From JACDAN01 sp963827705 (GTDB lineage: Bacteria > Actinomycetota > Thermoleophilia > Gaiellales > Gaiellaceae), in assembly GCA_963827705.1 (NCBI GenBank), contig CAWHBN010000011.1, positions 1-64,000 on the forward strand: a stretch of 64,000 nucleotides of DNA. The letters are read 5' to 3'. How positions within the stretch are numbered: the stretch's first letter is position 1; each line of letters opens with the position of its first letter. This document shows positions 18,199-25,985 of this stretch, in pieces. The position numbers were made by a program, and so were the translations under genes. The notes below the pieces were generated by a model that was not told the origin of the DNA, ran no database searches, and saw nothing but the letters and a program-made list of their open reading frames with translations.

Positions 18199-19269
18199 CT
18201 AGGGCACGATCCGCCAGACCGCCCCGTTGCCCGAAGAGGCTCCGTTGACGGCGACGTAGAGCGCGCCCCCGGATCCCACGATCAGGCCCGTCGCGCGCGG
18301 CAGACCACCGGCCACGAGCGTCGAGGATGCGCCGCCGCCCGGCGGCACCTTCCTGATCGCTCCCGGTCCCGCGAACGGGAACGGGACGCCGAGGATCCCC
18401 GATGCGTGCTGGAGCGTGTACAGCGATCCATCGGAGCCGAACGCAAGATCCGTGACCATGGTCAAGCCGGTTGCATACGGCGTCGGCGCCTGACCCGGGA
18501 CGACCCGATACACGCTCGCCGTTCCCGCGGTGAACGGGAAGCCCGTCAGCGTCGACACGTAGTAGGCGCCGTCGGGACCGACGACCACGTCGGTCGGCAC
18601 GGCATCGCGCGAGAACGGGACGGGGACCTTCGGGAACGTCGCCACCGTCGAGATCGAACCGTTCGCAGCGACATCGAGAAGCGAGTTACCGCCGGCATCC
18701 GTGATCAGGCGATGGCCCGGCAGCGCGAGCAGGCCGAAGGGATTGCTGTCGACTTGCATGCCGTCGGGGTTGGCCGACAGCTCGTAACCCGCAACGTCCA
18801 CGACCCGCTTCGCGTGTCCCGAAGCCGGAACGTGCATGAGATAGCCGAACCCGAGTCCACTGAGAGGGCCGGTCGTGAGGCTGGCGGGATTGCCGCCGAA
18901 CCCGATGTTCACGAAGAGCCCGCCCCTGCCCTGGAACGAGATGTGCTGCGGGCCCGCCGCCGTATCGCCCAGCGGCTGTCCGGCGAGAGACGGCAGTCCG
19001 GTTGCGATCCGCTCCTGAGTACCCCGCCAAAGACGGGAAATCGCCCCGGTCGCGCCGTAGCATCGCGTCCCTGGTCCGTCCGGAAGCGGGACACAGACTC
19101 CTGAACCTCCTCTTCCTGCCTCGGCCACATAGAGGCCGCCTTCGGGGCCAAAGGCAAGCCCTCGAGGGTTGTCGAGCCCTGTCATGACGGGCTCGGGCAC
19201 AGCCGCCTGTGCGGCGGCCGGTAGTGCGAACGCCGCAGCAGCGAGCGCGACGAACATCAATCTCCGCAT
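18199..19269 (-). CDS. Secreted ScyD/ScyE-family beta-propeller protein
   Basis: A 356-residue protein with a clear signal peptide (MRRLMFVALAAAAFALPAAAQA, cleavage after AQA). The rest is an NHL/SMP-30-like propeller with recurring blades: GLDNPRGLAFGPEGGLYVAEAG, DVVVGPDGAYYVS, DLAFGSDGSLYTL, GLIVGSGGALYVA. It matches the ScyD/ScyE-type family, whose members outside cyanobacteria have no known substrate. The ATG at 19269 follows a GGGAGA ribosome site. It is probably a secreted binding or hydrolytic protein; no catalytic residues are assigned. Confidence 0.85.
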   Translation of the reverse strand: MRRLMFVALAAAAFALPAAAQAAVPEPVMTGLDNPRGLAFGPEGGLYVAEAGRGGSGVCVPLPDGPGTRCYGATGAISRLWRGTQERIATGLPSLAGQPLGDTAAGPQHISFQGRGGLFVNIGFGGNPASLTTGPLSGLGFGYLMHVPASGHAKRVVDVAGYELSANPDGMQVDSNPFGLLALPGHRLITDAGGNSLLDVAANGSISTVATFPKVPVPFSRDAVPTDVVVGPDGAYYVSTLTGFPFTAGTASVYRVVPGQAPTPYATGLTMVTDLAFGSDGSLYTLQHASGILGVPFPFAGPGAIRKVPPGGGASSTLVAGGLPRATGLIVGSGGALYVAVNGASSGNGAVWRIVP

Positions 19270-19403
19270 GTCGTCTCCCTGTTCGCTGTCCGGGATACCG
19301 GGACAGCGCAAAATCTTAGGTCGGCCTGCGCAAACCTTCAATAACCCACATGGACTAGGTCCACTCTGCGGGTCAACGCCCGTGGCCGCTAGAAGTCCAG
19401 TGA

Positions 19404-19874
19404 GTGATCTCGCTCCGCCCCATCGATTCGAGCAACTACCGCGAGTGCATCGAGCTCTCGGTCGCGCCTGACCAGCAGCAGTTCGTCGCATCGAATCTCC
19501 AGTCGCTTGCCGACGCGTACGTCTGGCGCGAGGCCGCTGAGCCATACGCCGTCTACTCGGATGACGAGATGGTCGGCTTCGCACTGCTGTTCCCGCTCGC
19601 CGACGGTGGGGACGACGACTCCATACCCGAGCCCGGCACGGAACGCGGCTACATCCTCGTCCGCCTGATGATCGACGACCGCTTCCAGGGCAATGGGTAC
19701 GGACGAGCCGCGCTCGACGCGATCGTCGAGCTCGTCCGTCGGCGCGGGCTCCCGACGATCCGCCTGTCAGTCGTGCCCGAGAACGAGCAGGCGCTCGAGT
19801 TCTACCGCCGGAACGGGTTCGCGGAAACCGGCGAGATCCACGGCGGCGAGATCGTCATGGAGCGCCAGATCTAG
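19404..19874 (+). CDS. GNAT-family N-acetyltransferase
   Basis: A 156-residue GNAT enzyme. The acetyl-CoA pyrophosphate loop is DRFQGNGYGRAAL (R/Q-x-x-G-x-G/A). The preceding strand is YILVRLMIDDRF and the closing motif IRLSVVPENEQALEFYRRNGFAE is typical of spermidine and small-molecule acetyltransferases. The start is GTG at 19404 (VISLRPID). It transfers acetyl groups from acetyl-CoA to an unknown amine in the cytosol. Followed 19 bases later by a YciI protein in the same direction. Confidence 0.86.
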   Translation: MISLRPIDSSNYRECIELSVAPDQQQFVASNLQSLADAYVWREAAEPYAVYSDDEMVGFALLFPLADGGDDDSIPEPGTERGYILVRLMIDDRFQGNGYGRAALDAIVELVRRRGLPTIRLSVVPENEQALEFYRRNGFAETGEIHGGEIVMERQI

Positions 19875-19893
19875 ACTCGCCAGGAGGTATCGT

Positions 19894-20199
19894 ATGGCAC
19901 TGCGAATCCCCCGCGTCGTTCTGCGCGTCGGCCCCGGGCCGACCTGGACGAGCGGCCTGCCGGAGGACCAGCCGGGCTGGGACGAGCACGCGGCATTCAT
20001 CAACGCTCAGATCGACCGCGGGCACTTCATCATGGGTGGCACGTGGGCCGGAAGGCTCGGCTCGATGTCGATCTGGGAGGGCGTAAACGCGGACGAGGTC
20101 CGGGAGCTGATGCAGCAGGACCCGTTCATCCAGAACGGCGTCTTCGTGATCGAGGACGTCGCCGACTGGACCGTCTACGTCGACACGAGGATCGAGTAG
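19894..20199 (+). CDS. YciI-family protein
   Basis: A 101-residue protein preceded by a clear AGGAGG site. WDEHAAFINAQIDRGHFIMGGTW followed by WEGVNADEVRELMQQDPF and ADWTVYVDTRIE is the YCII ferredoxin-like pattern; the His in DEHAAF is the conserved family His. Members fuse to or associate with varied enzymes, and some dehydrohalogenate chlorinated muconates, but most have no assigned role. Likely cotranscribed with the GNAT gene. Confidence 0.82.
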   Translation: MALRIPRVVLRVGPGPTWTSGLPEDQPGWDEHAAFINAQIDRGHFIMGGTWAGRLGSMSIWEGVNADEVRELMQQDPFIQNGVFVIEDVADWTVYVDTRIE

Positions 20200-20244
20200 T
20201 TCACGGCGCGAACCTCGGTCGGCGACGGATGGCCGTGGAAAACT

Positions 20245-20273
20245 GCGCAGGCGAGGCGTAGAGTCGCCTGCGC
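20245..20273. terminator. 10-bp hairpin between the YciI gene and the molybdenum hydroxylase cluster
   Basis: GCGCAGGCGA and its complement flank a 9-base loop, 46 bases after the YciI stop. There is no T run, so it is a terminator candidate or an element of the next leader. Confidence 0.5.
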
Positions 20274-20332
20274 CGGAAGAGGCGCGCCCGCTTCTTCCGT
20301 CCCGATGCCGGCCGACGACCTAGGGAGGGCCG

Positions 20333-20794
20333 ATGGACGTTGCGATCACCGTCAACGGTGTGCGGCGAGAAGCCGACTTGGAGGCGCGGACGTTGTTAGT
20401 GGACTTCATCCGCGACCACGTCGGGCTGACCGGAACGAAGATCGCCTGTGACACGTCTCAGTGCGGGTCGTGCACGATCGACCTCGACGGCATGGCGGTG
20501 AAGTCGTGCACCGTGCTGGCGGTTCAGGCCGACGGCAAGGCAGTCAAGACCATCGAAGGGCTGGCGTCGAACGGGACGCTGCATGCGGTGCAGGAGGCCT
20601 TCCGGGAGAAGCACGGGCTGCAGTGCGGCTACTGCACGCCCGGAATGATCATGGCCACCGTCGATCTGCTCGCGGAGAGCCCGGATCCGACCGACGACGA
20701 GATCCGGTACGCGCTCGAAGGGAATCTCTGCCGGTGCACCGGCTACGAGAACATCGTTCGAGCCGTCCACGAAGCTGCGGGGGCGGCGCGATGA
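20333..20794 (+). CDS. [2Fe-2S] small subunit of a xanthine dehydrogenase/CO dehydrogenase-family enzyme
   Basis: A 153-residue CoxS-type subunit with two [2Fe-2S] clusters. The N-terminal plant-ferredoxin cluster uses C39, C44, C47 and C59 (CDTSQCGSC). The C-terminal cluster uses C98, C101, C133 and C135 (CGYC, CRC). It passes electrons from the molybdenum site to FAD. GGGAGG precedes the ATG. Its stop overlaps the start of the large subunit (ATGA at 20791-20794), so the two are translated together. Gene order is small-large-medium. Confidence 0.93.
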   Translation: MDVAITVNGVRREADLEARTLLVDFIRDHVGLTGTKIACDTSQCGSCTIDLDGMAVKSCTVLAVQADGKAVKTIEGLASNGTLHAVQEAFREKHGLQCGYCTPGMIMATVDLLAESPDPTDDEIRYALEGNLCRCTGYENIVRAVHEAAGAAR

Positions 20795-23178
20795 CGACGA
20801 CCGCAGACGCTCCGACCACCAAGCTCGTCGGCGAGCCCGTCAGGCGCGTCGAGGACCCGAGCCTGATCACGGGTGCCGCCAAGTACCTCGACGATCTCAA
20901 GCTGCCGGGAATGACCCACGTGGCGATCGTGCGCTCCCCATACGCGCACGCCCGGATCACAAGCATCGACACGACGAAGGCCGCCGCTGCTCCAGGCGTT
21001 GTCGCCGTCTTCACCGGAAAAGACTTCGAGGACCTCCCCGCCCTCCCGTGTGCGTGGCAGGCCGGCGGCGTCGAGAACTTCGTCAACACGCCGCGGGTGC
21101 TGGAGATCGACCGTGTCACGTTCACCGGCGCCGGCGTTGCCGCCGTCGTGGCGGAGACCAAGTACGCCGCCGAGGACGCGCTCGGGCTGATCGACGTCGA
21201 GTACGAGCCGCTGGACGTCGTCGTCGACGTCGAGGAGGCGGCGGCCGAAGGCGCGCCCCAGCTGCACGAGAACGCGCCGGGCAACATCGTCATGGACTGG
21301 TCCGTCGGCGACGCGGAAGGGACCGACAAGGCGCTGGCCGAGGCCGAGGTCGTGGTCAAGGAGCGGCTGGTCAACCAGCGCCTGATCCCGAACCCGATGG
21401 AGGCACGCGGTGCAGCCGCCACCTACGAGCCGTCCACCGGCCAGTACACGGTCTGGATGACCTCGCAGGACCCGCACATCATGCGGCTGCTGATGACGGC
21501 GTTCGTGTTCGGGATTCCCGAGACGAAGATGCGCTGCATCGCGCTCCACGTGGGCGGCGGCTTCGGCACGAAGATCTTCCTCTACCACGAGTACGTGCTC
21601 ATGGCCGCCCTCGCCGAGCGAGTCGGGCGGCCGGTCAAGTGGATGGAGACGCGGAGCGAGAACTACACGGCGACCACGCACGGTCGCGACCACGTCGCCT
21701 ACCTCGAGATCGGGGCGAAGCGCGACGGCACGATCACCGCGCTGAAGACAAAGACCTACGCGAACCTCGGTGGAGTTCTGTCCACGATTGCCCCGGGCAT
21801 CCCGACGACGCTCTACGGGCGGATGCTCTCCGGCGCCTACCGCATTCCGAACATCCACTGCCAGGTGCTGGGCGTCTACTCGAACACCGGCATGGTCGAC
21901 GCCTACCGCGGCGCCGGGCGACCGGAGGCGACCTACGTCGTCGAGCGGGCCGTCGACCTCGTCGCCCGGGAGCTCGACCTCGACCCGGTCGACGTGCGGC
22001 GCAAGAACTTCATCCCACCCGACGCGTTCCCCTACGACCCCGTCGGCATCCTCAAGGGGCTGAAGTACGACACCGGCGACTACGAGAAGCCGCTCGACCG
22101 CGCGCTCGAGATCGTCGGCTACGAAGACTTCCGCCGGGAGCAGGAGGAGGCCCGGAAGCAGGGCCGCTACCGCGGGATCGGCTTCTCGACCTACGTGGAG
22201 ATCTGCGGCGCGGCGCCCTCCGCGTGGATCGGAACCGTCGGCGAGGGCTGGGGCGCCTCGATGTGGGAGAGCGCCAACATCCGCGTGCACCTGACCGGCA
22301 AGGTCGCTGTCACGATCGGCACGCAACCACAGGGCCAGGGGCATGCGACCACGGTCTCGCAGGTGGTGGCGACCGAGCTCGGGATCCCGATCGAGGACGT
22401 CACGGTCGAGATCGGCGACACGCTGAACACGCCGTTCGGCTACGGCACCTACGCAAGCCGCAGCGCCGCCGTCGGCGCGGTGGCCGTCTACAACAGCCTC
22501 CAGAAGATCAAGGCGAAGGCGCGCCGGATCGCCGCGCACATGCTCGAGGCGGACGCCGACGACATCGTGTTCGAGGAAGGCAAGGCGTTCGTCAAGGGCG
22601 CGCCTGACAACGCGAAGACGATCCAGGAGATCGCCGGCTCTGCCGCGCTCGCATACGACCTCCCCGAAGGCATGGAACCGTTCCTCGACGACACGACCTA
22701 CTACGACCCGCCGAACTGCACGTTCCCGTTCGGGACTCACATCGCGGTCGTCGACGTCGACCCGGAGACCGGCGAGGTGACGCTCGACCGCTACATCGCG
22801 GTCGACGACGTGGGCAAGGTGATCAACCCGATGATCGTCGACGGCCAGGTGCACGGCGGCATCGCGCAAGGCATTGCGCAGGCGCTCTGGGAGTACGGCG
22901 CGTACGACGAGAACGGTCAGCTCGTGACCGGCAACATGATGAATTACGCGGTCCCGAAGGCCGATTTCTTCCCCCGGTTCGAGGTCGAGCGGACAGAGAC
23001 GCCGACCGACGTGAACCCGCTCGGCGTCAAGGGCGCCGGCGAGACGGGGACGATCGCCTCGACGCCTGCGGTCGTGAACGCCGTCATCGACGCGCTCGCG
23101 CCGCTCGGGATCCGGCACCTCGACATGCCGCTCACGCCGGAACGCGTGTGGCAGGCGATGCGACAGGCGAAGGGTTAG
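20791..23178 (+). CDS. Molybdopterin large subunit, form II CoxL-like aerobic hydroxylase
   Basis: A 795-residue molybdenum-binding subunit of the xanthine oxidase superfamily. GGGFG at residues 255-259 and QPQGQGHAT bind the cofactor, and VKGAGE ends in E751, the base next to Mo. The active-site loop is AYRGAGR (residues 371-377). True form I CO dehydrogenases have AYxCSFR with the Cu-binding Cys; AYxGAGR marks form II proteins, whose substrate is usually unknown and is often not CO. No frameshift. It acts in the cytosol or at the inner membrane face with the small and medium subunits. Confidence 0.93.
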   Translation: MTTTADAPTTKLVGEPVRRVEDPSLITGAAKYLDDLKLPGMTHVAIVRSPYAHARITSIDTTKAAAAPGVVAVFTGKDFEDLPALPCAWQAGGVENFVNTPRVLEIDRVTFTGAGVAAVVAETKYAAEDALGLIDVEYEPLDVVVDVEEAAAEGAPQLHENAPGNIVMDWSVGDAEGTDKALAEAEVVVKERLVNQRLIPNPMEARGAAATYEPSTGQYTVWMTSQDPHIMRLLMTAFVFGIPETKMRCIALHVGGGFGTKIFLYHEYVLMAALAERVGRPVKWMETRSENYTATTHGRDHVAYLEIGAKRDGTITALKTKTYANLGGVLSTIAPGIPTTLYGRMLSGAYRIPNIHCQVLGVYSNTGMVDAYRGAGRPEATYVVERAVDLVARELDLDPVDVRRKNFIPPDAFPYDPVGILKGLKYDTGDYEKPLDRALEIVGYEDFRREQEEARKQGRYRGIGFSTYVEICGAAPSAWIGTVGEGWGASMWESANIRVHLTGKVAVTIGTQPQGQGHATTVSQVVATELGIPIEDVTVEIGDTLNTPFGYGTYASRSAAVGAVAVYNSLQKIKAKARRIAAHMLEADADDIVFEEGKAFVKGAPDNAKTIQEIAGSAALAYDLPEGMEPFLDDTTYYDPPNCTFPFGTHIAVVDVDPETGEVTLDRYIAVDDVGKVINPMIVDGQVHGGIAQGIAQALWEYGAYDENGQLVTGNMMNYAVPKADFFPRFEVERTETPTDVNPLGVKGAGETGTIASTPAVVNAVIDALAPLGIRHLDMPLTPERVWQAMRQAKG

Positions 23179-23190
23179 GAGGGAGGCGCG

Positions 23191-24054
23191 ATGTACACGA
23201 TGCGTCCAGCCGAGTTCGAGTACCACCGGCCGACGAGCCTCGACGAGGCGATCTCCCTGCTCGGCGAGGTCGAGGGCTCACGCCCGATCGCCGGCGGCCA
23301 CAGCCTGCTCCCGATGATGAAGCTGAGGCTTGCGGCGCCCGCTGCGCTCGTCGACCTGGGAGGAATCCCCGGCCTCGACGGCATCGAGGCGAATGGAGGC
23401 CTCACGATCGGAGCGCTCGCCACGCACGCGTCGGTGTTGGCATCCGAGGTGGCGATCGGGATCGCACCGGTCATCCCGGAAACGGCGGCGATGATCGGCG
23501 ACAGGCAGGTGCGGAACCGCGGCACGATGGGCGGGAGCGTTGCCCACGCGGATCCGGGCGCCGACTATCCGACCGTGCTGAAGGCGCTCGGCGCGACGAT
23601 CACGGCGACGGGAAGCGGCGGCGAGCGCGAGATCTCAGCGGATGACTTCTTCCGCGGCATCTTCGACACGGCGCTCGAGCCCGGAGAGCTCGTGACCTCG
23701 GTGAAGGTGCCGGCGACGGCGGCCGGGACCGGTGCGGCGTACCTGAAGCACGCCCATCCTGCCTCGCGGTACGCGGTCGTCGGCGTTGCTGCCGTGGTGT
23801 CGGTCGAGAACGGGAACTGCACGAGCGCGCGTGTGACGGTCGGCGGCCTGACCGCGCCTCCGGTTCACGTGGCGGTCGAGTCGCTCGTCGGCAGCCCGGG
23901 CTCCGAAGAGGCGATCGCGGCAGCGGCCGAGAAGGTGCCGGACTCGCTTCCGGATCGCGCTGGTGACACCTATGCGTCGGGTGACTACCGCGCACACCTG
24001 GCGTCGGTGCTCGCGAAGCGCACACTCTCGAAGGCGTTCGAGCGGGCGGCCTGA
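23191..24054 (+). CDS. FAD-binding medium subunit (CoxM-like) of the molybdenum hydroxylase
   Basis: A 287-residue flavoprotein. The FAD pyrophosphate loop AGGHSLLP (residues 34-41) and the second motif RGTMGGS (110-116) are those of CoxM/XdhB proteins. The C-terminal CO_deh_flav domain includes the ASRYAVVGVAAVV strand. It takes electrons from the [2Fe-2S] subunit and passes them to a quinone, NAD or oxygen. It starts 12 bases after the large subunit behind GGAGGG. The VWA gene on the other strand converges four bases after its stop. Confidence 0.93.
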   Translation: MYTMRPAEFEYHRPTSLDEAISLLGEVEGSRPIAGGHSLLPMMKLRLAAPAALVDLGGIPGLDGIEANGGLTIGALATHASVLASEVAIGIAPVIPETAAMIGDRQVRNRGTMGGSVAHADPGADYPTVLKALGATITATGSGGEREISADDFFRGIFDTALEPGELVTSVKVPATAAGTGAAYLKHAHPASRYAVVGVAAVVSVENGNCTSARVTVGGLTAPPVHVAVESLVGSPGSEEAIAAAAEKVPDSLPDRAGDTYASGDYRAHLASVLAKRTLSKAFERAA

Positions 24055-24058
24055 TCCG

Positions 24059-25099
24059 TTAGGTCACGTCGAGCCGCGCCAGCTCGATTCCGAGCTCCTC
24101 GAGGCTCGCGAGGTTGTGCCCTGCCGCGAAGACGTCCACGAACGGGAGCGCCGCGTGCATCCCGCGCGCAAGCGGCTCGTAGGCTGGATCGCCCTTCAGC
24201 GGGTTGAGCCAGATCACCCTGTGGGCGAGCCGTGAGAGCCGGGCCATCTGCTCCCCGAGCAGCTCTGGATCTCCGATCTCGAGCCCGTCCGAGCAGAGCA
24301 CGACGACGGCGCCACGCACGAGCCCGCGGTGCCCGTACTCGTCGAGCAGCTCCTTGATGCACTCACCGATCCGCGTGCCGCCGTTCCAGTCGACGACCTC
24401 CTCGGCCGCGCGGTCGAGCGCCTCGTTCGGCCGCGTGACCGCAAGTGCACGCGTGACCCGGGTCAAGCGCGTGCCGAAGCAGAACGCCTCCCAGCGGCGG
24501 TCGGCCCGCAGCGCGGCGTGCGCGAAGACGAGCAGCGCCCGCGAGTAGTCCGCCATCGAGCCGGACACGTCGAGGACGAGGACGAGCCGCCTGCGACGGC
24601 GACGGCGCGCTCGGAACCGGCGCTCGAGCGGCTCGCCGCCGCTCCGGAACGAGCGACGGAGCGTCCTGCGGAGGTCGGGAACGCCCGAGCGGGCGGGCGC
24701 AAAGCGGCGGGTTCGCCGGCGCGGCACGGTCAGCCTCAGTTGCGCCAGGAGCGCGGCGAGCTGGTCGAGCTCCTCCCGCGAGCAGTGAGCGAAGCTCTTG
24801 TGCCGAAGCAGCTCGATCGGACTGGCGAGTGCGAGCTCCTCCTCGACGACCACCGCGTCCCGGCGGGGCGGCGGAGCCGGAACCTCCTGAGGGCCGAAGA
24901 AGGCGCCGAAGACGCGGTCGTAGACCGGGATCTGGTCGCGGCGCCCGATCAGGGTCGCGCGACCTGCCCAGTAGAGGTCGTCCGGGGAGAGAAGCGCCGC
25001 CGCCCGGCAGAAGACGGCGATCCGGCCGCTGCCGACCGGGACACCTTCGCGGCGTAGCGTCCGCCCGAAGGCGGTCAGCGCGCCGACGCCGTCAGTCAC
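24059..25099 (-). CDS. VWA-domain protein, CoxE-like maturation factor
   Basis: A 346-residue protein. Residues 1-170 are helical and end in an Arg-rich stretch. The VWA domain follows with an intact MIDAS: DVSGSM at 177-182, NGGTRIG, and CSDGLEIGD. CoxE-type VWA proteins work with MoxR AAA+ ATPases to insert or activate metal centres; in Oligotropha CoxD and CoxE assemble the CuMo site. It overlaps the MoxR gene by eight bases, so they form one unit that faces the hydroxylase genes tail to tail. Association with this enzyme is inferred from position. Confidence 0.9.
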   Translation of the reverse strand: MTDGVGALTAFGRTLRREGVPVGSGRIAVFCRAAALLSPDDLYWAGRATLIGRRDQIPVYDRVFGAFFGPQEVPAPPPRRDAVVVEEELALASPIELLRHKSFAHCSREELDQLAALLAQLRLTVPRRRTRRFAPARSGVPDLRRTLRRSFRSGGEPLERRFRARRRRRRRLVLVLDVSGSMADYSRALLVFAHAALRADRRWEAFCFGTRLTRVTRALAVTRPNEALDRAAEEVVDWNGGTRIGECIKELLDEYGHRGLVRGAVVVLCSDGLEIGDPELLGEQMARLSRLAHRVIWLNPLKGDPAYEPLARGMHAALPFVDVFAAGHNLASLEELGIELARLDVT

Positions 25100-25961
25100 G
25101 GAGGAGCTCGGTCAGGACCGGCTCGACGCGCCCGAGGTCCTCGCGGTTCTTGACCACCCACCCGAGCGTCTCGCGGCCGTGGTCGCCGTCCGCTGCCTCC
25201 GCGCCCAGGTGGGAGAGCGCCTCCGCCCAGTCGATCGCCTCGGCCGCGCCCGGCCGCTTGATCAGGTCGAGCTCGCGTAACCGCGCGACCGCGTGTGCGA
25301 CCGACCGCGCCAGCGCGTCGGAGACGCCGGGTGCGCGGAGCCGGATGATCGCCGTCTCGCGCTCCAGGTCCGGGAAGTCGATCCAGTGATAGAGGCAGCG
25401 CCGCTTGAGCGCATCGTGCAGCTCCCGCGTGCGGTTGGAGGTGATCACGACCGCCGGCGGCTCGGGCGCTGCGATCGTGCCGAGCTCGGGCACGGTGACG
25501 GAGAAGTCCGAGAGCACCTCGAGCAGGAACGCCTCGAACTCGTCGTCGGCCCGGTCGAGCTCGTCGATCAGCAGCACTGCTCCCTGGCCCGAGCGAATCG
25601 CCCGGAGCAGAGGACGCTCGAGGAGGAACTCGGCGCCGTACAGCTCCGCGACCCGCTTGTCAGGCTCGACCTCGCCCGCCTGAAGGGCCCGTGCGTAGAG
25701 GAGCTGCCGGGCGTAGTCCCACTCGTAGAGCGCCTGCGACGCGTCGATCCCCTCGTAGCACTGGAGCCGGATCAGGTCCGCGCCGACGATGCGGGCGAGC
25801 GTCTTGCCGACCTCCGTCTTGCCGACGCCGGCCTCCCCCTCGAGCAGAAGCGGGCGCCGCATCGCGAGCGCCAGGAAGACTGCGGTCGCAAGGCCGCGAT
25901 CGGGGAGGTACGACTCCTCGGAGAGCGCCCGTTCGACGTCTTCGACGGATCCGAACGACAC
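25092..25961 (-). CDS. MoxR-family AAA+ ATPase, CoxD-like
   Basis: A 289-residue AAA+ ATPase. Walker A is GEAGVGKT (42-49), Walker B LLIDELD (130-136), sensor 1 VVITSNRTRELHDAL and the arginine finger region LKRRCLYHW. This is the MoxR/CoxD type, a chaperone that remodels metalloenzymes with a VWA partner. The GTG start has TACGAT six bases upstream and no ribosome site, indicating a leaderless mRNA. It is first in the two-gene unit with the VWA gene and is convergent to the hydroxylase genes rather than in their operon. Confidence 0.92.
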   Translation of the reverse strand: MSFGSVEDVERALSEESYLPDRGLATAVFLALAMRRPLLLEGEAGVGKTEVGKTLARIVGADLIRLQCYEGIDASQALYEWDYARQLLYARALQAGEVEPDKRVAELYGAEFLLERPLLRAIRSGQGAVLLIDELDRADDEFEAFLLEVLSDFSVTVPELGTIAAPEPPAVVITSNRTRELHDALKRRCLYHWIDFPDLERETAIIRLRAPGVSDALARSVAHAVARLRELDLIKRPGAAEAIDWAEALSHLGAEAADGDHGRETLGWVVKNREDLGRVEPVLTELLRD

Positions 25962-25967
25962 GCCGAG

Positions 25968-25973
25968 ATCGTA
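25968..25973 (-). promoter_or_regulatory. Leaderless -10 box TACGAT (moxR)
   Basis: TACGAT ends exactly six bases before the GTG start of the MoxR gene. The short gap to the next minus-strand gene upstream (25986) means the promoter overlaps that gene's 3' end. Confidence 0.5.
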
Positions 25974-25985
25974 TGGCAGAGGGCC

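Noticed and set aside
20791..23178. Form I carbon monoxide dehydrogenase
   Set aside because: The active-site loop is AYRGAGR, not AYxCSFR, so I did not call it a CO dehydrogenase despite coxSLM-like order.
20743..23226. Long open frame antisense to the molybdenum large subunit
   Set aside because: Same explanation: low-complexity shadow. The sense strand has all expected molybdopterin motifs.
24059..25961. Magnesium chelatase-type AAA/VWA pair
   Set aside because: MoxR-type ATPase and CoxE-type VWA motifs together with position beside the molybdenum hydroxylase fit Cox maturation better; there are no chelatase large subunits.
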